DNA of 64,000 nucleotides from Scenedesmus sp. ARA3 (lineage: Eukaryota; Chlorophyta; Chlorophyceae; Sphaeropleales; Scenedesmaceae). The stretch's first letter is position 1; the number at the start of each line of letters is the position of its first letter. Shown piece by piece: positions 61,601 to 64,000 of the stretch. The notes under the pieces were generated by a model, which was not told where the DNA came from, did no database searches, and worked only from the letters and a program-made list of their open reading frames with translations. Location of the stretch: the NCBI GenBank assembly GCA_004335835.1, contig RWJK01000419.1, positions 1-64,000 of the forward strand, in the 5' to 3' direction. A program made the position numbers and the translations under genes.

Positions 61601-64000
61601 GTGTGTGTGATAGGAGGGTTTGTGTGTGTGTGTGTGGGGGGGTGATGCACAGCAGCAGGTGGAGAGCTGCATGGGCAAGCTGCTGACAGGTACAGGCTTC
61701 AGGTGCAACGAAGGGGGTCTGCGGAGGGGTGTTGTATTCTTGCGTTGTTTCAAGTTCTGTTGAACTGTGTTTTGACTGCGTTGACTGTCTGTGTGCTTGT
61801 GTCTGCTGTTGCCTCTGCTTGTTTTGTATGCGCTGGTACATCATGCTGCTTACACTGCCTGGTCATATGTACTGCTGCTGACATACATATGTGCTGCTGG
61901 CTTTCTTCTCGTTGTCCCTCTGCTCGTGCGAGTGCATCAAGCTGTGTCGAGCGCCGCTACCTCTGCTTGTGCTGCTGCTGACGTGCATGTTCGTGTCCGT
62001 TGCTCCGTTTTGTCCCTTCTGCCGCACCTGCAGGCGCGAGTACATCAAGCTGTGGTCGGAGCAGCGCCGCTACCTGGTCAGCGAGCTGCTGCCAGACAGC
62101 GGCGCCCCAGAGCCCAAGCCAGCAGCAGCAGCAGGCAAGGCCGGCGACAAGGGCAAGGGCAAGCCAGCAGCACCCCTGGTGCCGCAGGGCGCCATGAAGG
62201 CGCAGGCCATCATTGCGGCTGCGCTGGCTGAGGCTGATGCTGCTGTGGCGGCAAAGCGGCTGGCGGAGCCGCAGGCGCCGGTGCAGGAGGAGCACAGCGA
62301 GCATGAGGAGGAGGCGGAGGAGGAGGCAGCGGCACCCGCAGCGCCTGCAGGTGAGTTTGGAAGCTTGGTGATATGTTGTTGATGCGCTTTTGATTTTGGA
62401 TGGTGGCGCACAGCGAGCATGAGGAGGAGGCAGAGGAGGAGGCAGCGGCTCCTGCAGCGCCTGCAGTTTGGTTAAAGCGTGATGTGTATTGTCGTGTAGT
62501 TATTGTTTCTGAGTCGATGATGGCGCACAGCGAGCATGAGGAGGAGGCAGCGGACCCTGCAGCGCCCGCAGGTGGGTTGAAAGCGTGGTGTGTATTGTCA
62601 TGTAGTTAAGTTGTTCTACGTCGATGATGGCACGCAGCTAGCCGGGGGCGGTGGAGGAGGCCACGGCCCCTGCAGCGCCTGCAGATGGGTTTTATTCAGG
62701 ATTTGGGGTGTGTTTTGTTGGTCTATTGGTTTAAACCAAACCCCTTGCGCAGCAGGGGCGGGAATAGGTAGGCGCCGCAGTTCACTGCTTATCTGCACTG
62801 CGCATCATGGCGCAACTGATACGCTGGTGGCCAGCAGCGCCAAGGTGCCGTGCGTTATGACATACAGTGCGCTTTCGCACCGTGCTGACTCATCTGCTGT
62901 GCCTGCTTCTCTGCATGCAGTGCGCATCGTGCCTGGCATCATTGATGAGCTGGTCGCCAGCAGCGCCAAGGCGGCGCGCATTATGTCACAACATGCGTCT
63001 TCGCACTGTGCTGACTCATCTGCTGTGCCTGCTTTGCTCCATGCAGTGCGCATCGTGCCCGGCATCACTGACGAGCTGGTGGCCAGCAGCGCCAAGGCGG
63101 CGTGCATCATGCATACCGTGCGTCTTTGCACTGTGCTGACTCGTCTGCTGTGCCTGCTTTGCTCCATGCAGTGCGCATCGTGCCTGGCATCACTGACGAG
63201 CTGGTCGCCAGCAGCGCCAAGGCGGCGCGCGCGCACGCCAAGCCCGCAGCAGACAAGTACAAGGCCGTGGCTGAGCTGCCGGAGGTGCCCGACTACGAGT
63301 ACATCATGCCACCCCCTAAGGAGGTGTCAGCAGAGACAATGAGCAAGGAGGAGCTCAAGGTGCGCTGCTGTGTGGCTGCTCCCTTTCTGAAATGCGTGGG
63401 TGTGCACCGTTTTGTGCAGTACTGCATCGGTTGGGGGCTGACGTGTGCCAGGAATTGAAGTCGTGAACAATCAAGGAGCGCCACACTTGATTGTATGTCA
63501 TACCAGACATGTTGCCTGGCAGTGTTGGGTGTGCAGAGAAGCCATGCACGCCACCAGCAGCAGAAGGCCCAGATGCCCTTCTGAGATCAGGACACACTGC
63601 TCGATACTCCCGGCAACCACTGCATGTGATGTACTCTTCCTCCCACTTTCTGCTGTCGCCACTGCTGCTGCTGCTGCAGGCGCGCGTGCGCGAGGAGCAG
63701 CGCCAGAAGGCCGCAGAGGCTGAGCTGCGCAAGAAGCGCCGCCAGGAGCAGCAGGTCAAGAAGGCAGCAGCAGCCAAGCAGAAGGCCGCAGAGCAGGCCG
63801 CCGCAGCAGCGTCAGCACCCCCAGTGGTTGCCGCCGGCCGTGTGGCTGCTGCACCTGTTGCGGATGAGATTGAGGGCGCATCTGGCACAGATGGCGAGAA
63901 CGAGGCAGCTGAGGATGTGGCCGCAGTGCAGCAGCAGCAGCAGGTGAAGCAGCGCAAGGCCGACAACAAGCACCTGCCGGCGAAGGCAAAGCAGCAGCTG
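58634..64000 (+). CDS. BFR1 / proton-pump-interactor-like coiled-coil protein (right-truncated)
   Basis: Eight exons: 58634-58879, 59174-59305, 60015-60263, 60685-60807, 61230-61441, 62034-62350, 63172-63359, 63680-64000 (open). They give 596 whole codons. The ATG at 58634 follows an in-frame TTG that is not a start. Order: acidic N-tail, a GLYILRIPRPTFDD strand, and long charged coiled coils (MTRLKQLREMRKAIL). The diagnostic block is EEELDLRIAEMEHSIQHDDL then EKQYVRNIAKLRSQ. Another coil follows (ESTKRDIQEQLKSLREEIDG), then a K/A-rich acidic linker, DYEYIMPPPKE and a KKRRQEQQ coil. The combination matches the fungal Bfr1 and plant PPI families (ER/mRNP- or H+-ATPase-associated). Which role applies here is not decided by sequence. 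Ladders flank exons 3, 5, 6 and 7. Confidence 0.82.
59735..59940 (+). repeat. Two copies of BFR1-like exon 3 5' end
   Basis: Blocks at about 59745-59815 and 59877-59940 copy VQEMKSGRQGLECRTEEELD. The second follows CAG and then runs into an in-frame TGA. Both lie upstream of exon 3 (60015). Confidence 0.85.
60340..60385 (+). repeat. Copy of BFR1-like exon 3 3' end
   Basis: Encodes EAEAKKIKAVIAE then GCGGGT, a copy of EAEAKKIKAVIDE with its donor changed from GT to GC. Lies downstream of exon 3. Confidence 0.8.
61085..61170 (+). repeat. Copy of BFR1-like exon 5 5' end
   Basis: After CTGCAA, encodes DLESTKRDTQQQLKLQLALRD, a copy of the exon 5 start, upstream of the exon (61230). Confidence 0.85.
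61500..61705 (+). repeat. Two copies of BFR1-like exon 5 3' end
   Basis: At about 61509-61560 and 61652-61702, encoding QQVENYLGKLLTDMGFR and QQVESCMGKLLTGTGFR. Each ends TTCAG|GTGC like the functional end at 61441. Confidence 0.92.
61920..61965 (+). repeat. Copy of BFR1-like exon 6 5' end
   Basis: Diverged copy (CECIKLCRAPLP in place of REYIKLWSEQRR) about 100 bp before exon 6. Confidence 0.65.
62400..62690 (+). repeat. Three copies of BFR1-like exon 6 3' end
   Basis: Blocks ending at about 62466, 62571 and 62685 repeat AHSEHEEEAEEEAAAPAAPA followed by GCAG. The second keeps GTGGGT, the others are GT-less or changed. All lie downstream of exon 6 (62350). Confidence 0.9.
62800..63165 (+). 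repeat. Copies of BFR1-like exon 7 5' end
   Basis: A partial copy at about 62817-62860 and two full copies after CATGCAG at about 62922 and 63047 encode VRIVPGITDELVASSAKAA. The functional exon starts at 63172. Unit spacing is 125 bp, and the intron part (CTGTGCTGACTCATCTGCTG) repeats too. Confidence 0.92.

Overview
This is nuclear DNA from a chlorophyte green alga. Genes are intron-rich with GT-AG introns and GC-rich coding sequence. CAG/CTG triplet runs are everywhere and are read as polyQ, polyA or polyS in exons. Two products are plant-lineage proteins: an SF1 with a C-terminal RRM and a plastid UGP3-type pyrophosphorylase. The triplet richness resembles Sphaeropleales (Scenedesmus/Tetradesmus-like), but that placement is inference. 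I rebuilt seven gene models by hand from splice sites and reading-frame phase. Six close completely within the window's limits; one (18126-23077) has one uncertain junction.

Layout. 1-9021 (-): splicing factor 1/branchpoint-binding protein, cut by the left edge. 9545-16741 (+): DDX24/MAK5 DEAD-box RNA helicase, divergent from SF1 across about 0.5 kb. 18126-23077 (+): large secreted/multi-pass protein with beta-helix repeats. 23641-24966: decayed second copy of the helicase 3' part. 27087-33504 (+): plastid UDP-glucose pyrophosphorylase (UGP3 type). 35982-40746 (+): TauD/TfdA-like Fe(II)/2-oxoglutarate dioxygenase. 41792-46878 (-): very Q/A-rich protein with a small Sgf11-like zinc finger. 48683-58136 (-): 2374-residue CPSF-A/DDB1-like protein. 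58634-64000 (+): BFR1/proton-pump-interactor-like coiled-coil protein, cut by the right edge and divergent from the CPSF-A-like gene. The genes are mostly housekeeping (splicing, ribosome biogenesis, sulfolipid precursor, RNA/chromatin) and do not form a pathway.

The striking feature is not a gene. In five of the seven genes, exons are flanked by tandem, diverged copies of their own ends. Copies of an exon's 5' end, with the AG acceptor, lie upstream of it. Copies of its 3' end, with the GT donor, lie downstream. Copy number reaches eight for helicase exon 4. I call these splice-junction ladders. They fill much of the intron space and look like repeated tandem duplication across exon-intron boundaries. 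The beta-helix gene and the Q/A-rich gene show none that I can see.

Limits: everything was read by eye. Exon junctions are supported by GT-AG and by phase (each completed model sums to whole codons), not by transcripts. Family names rest on recognised motifs.
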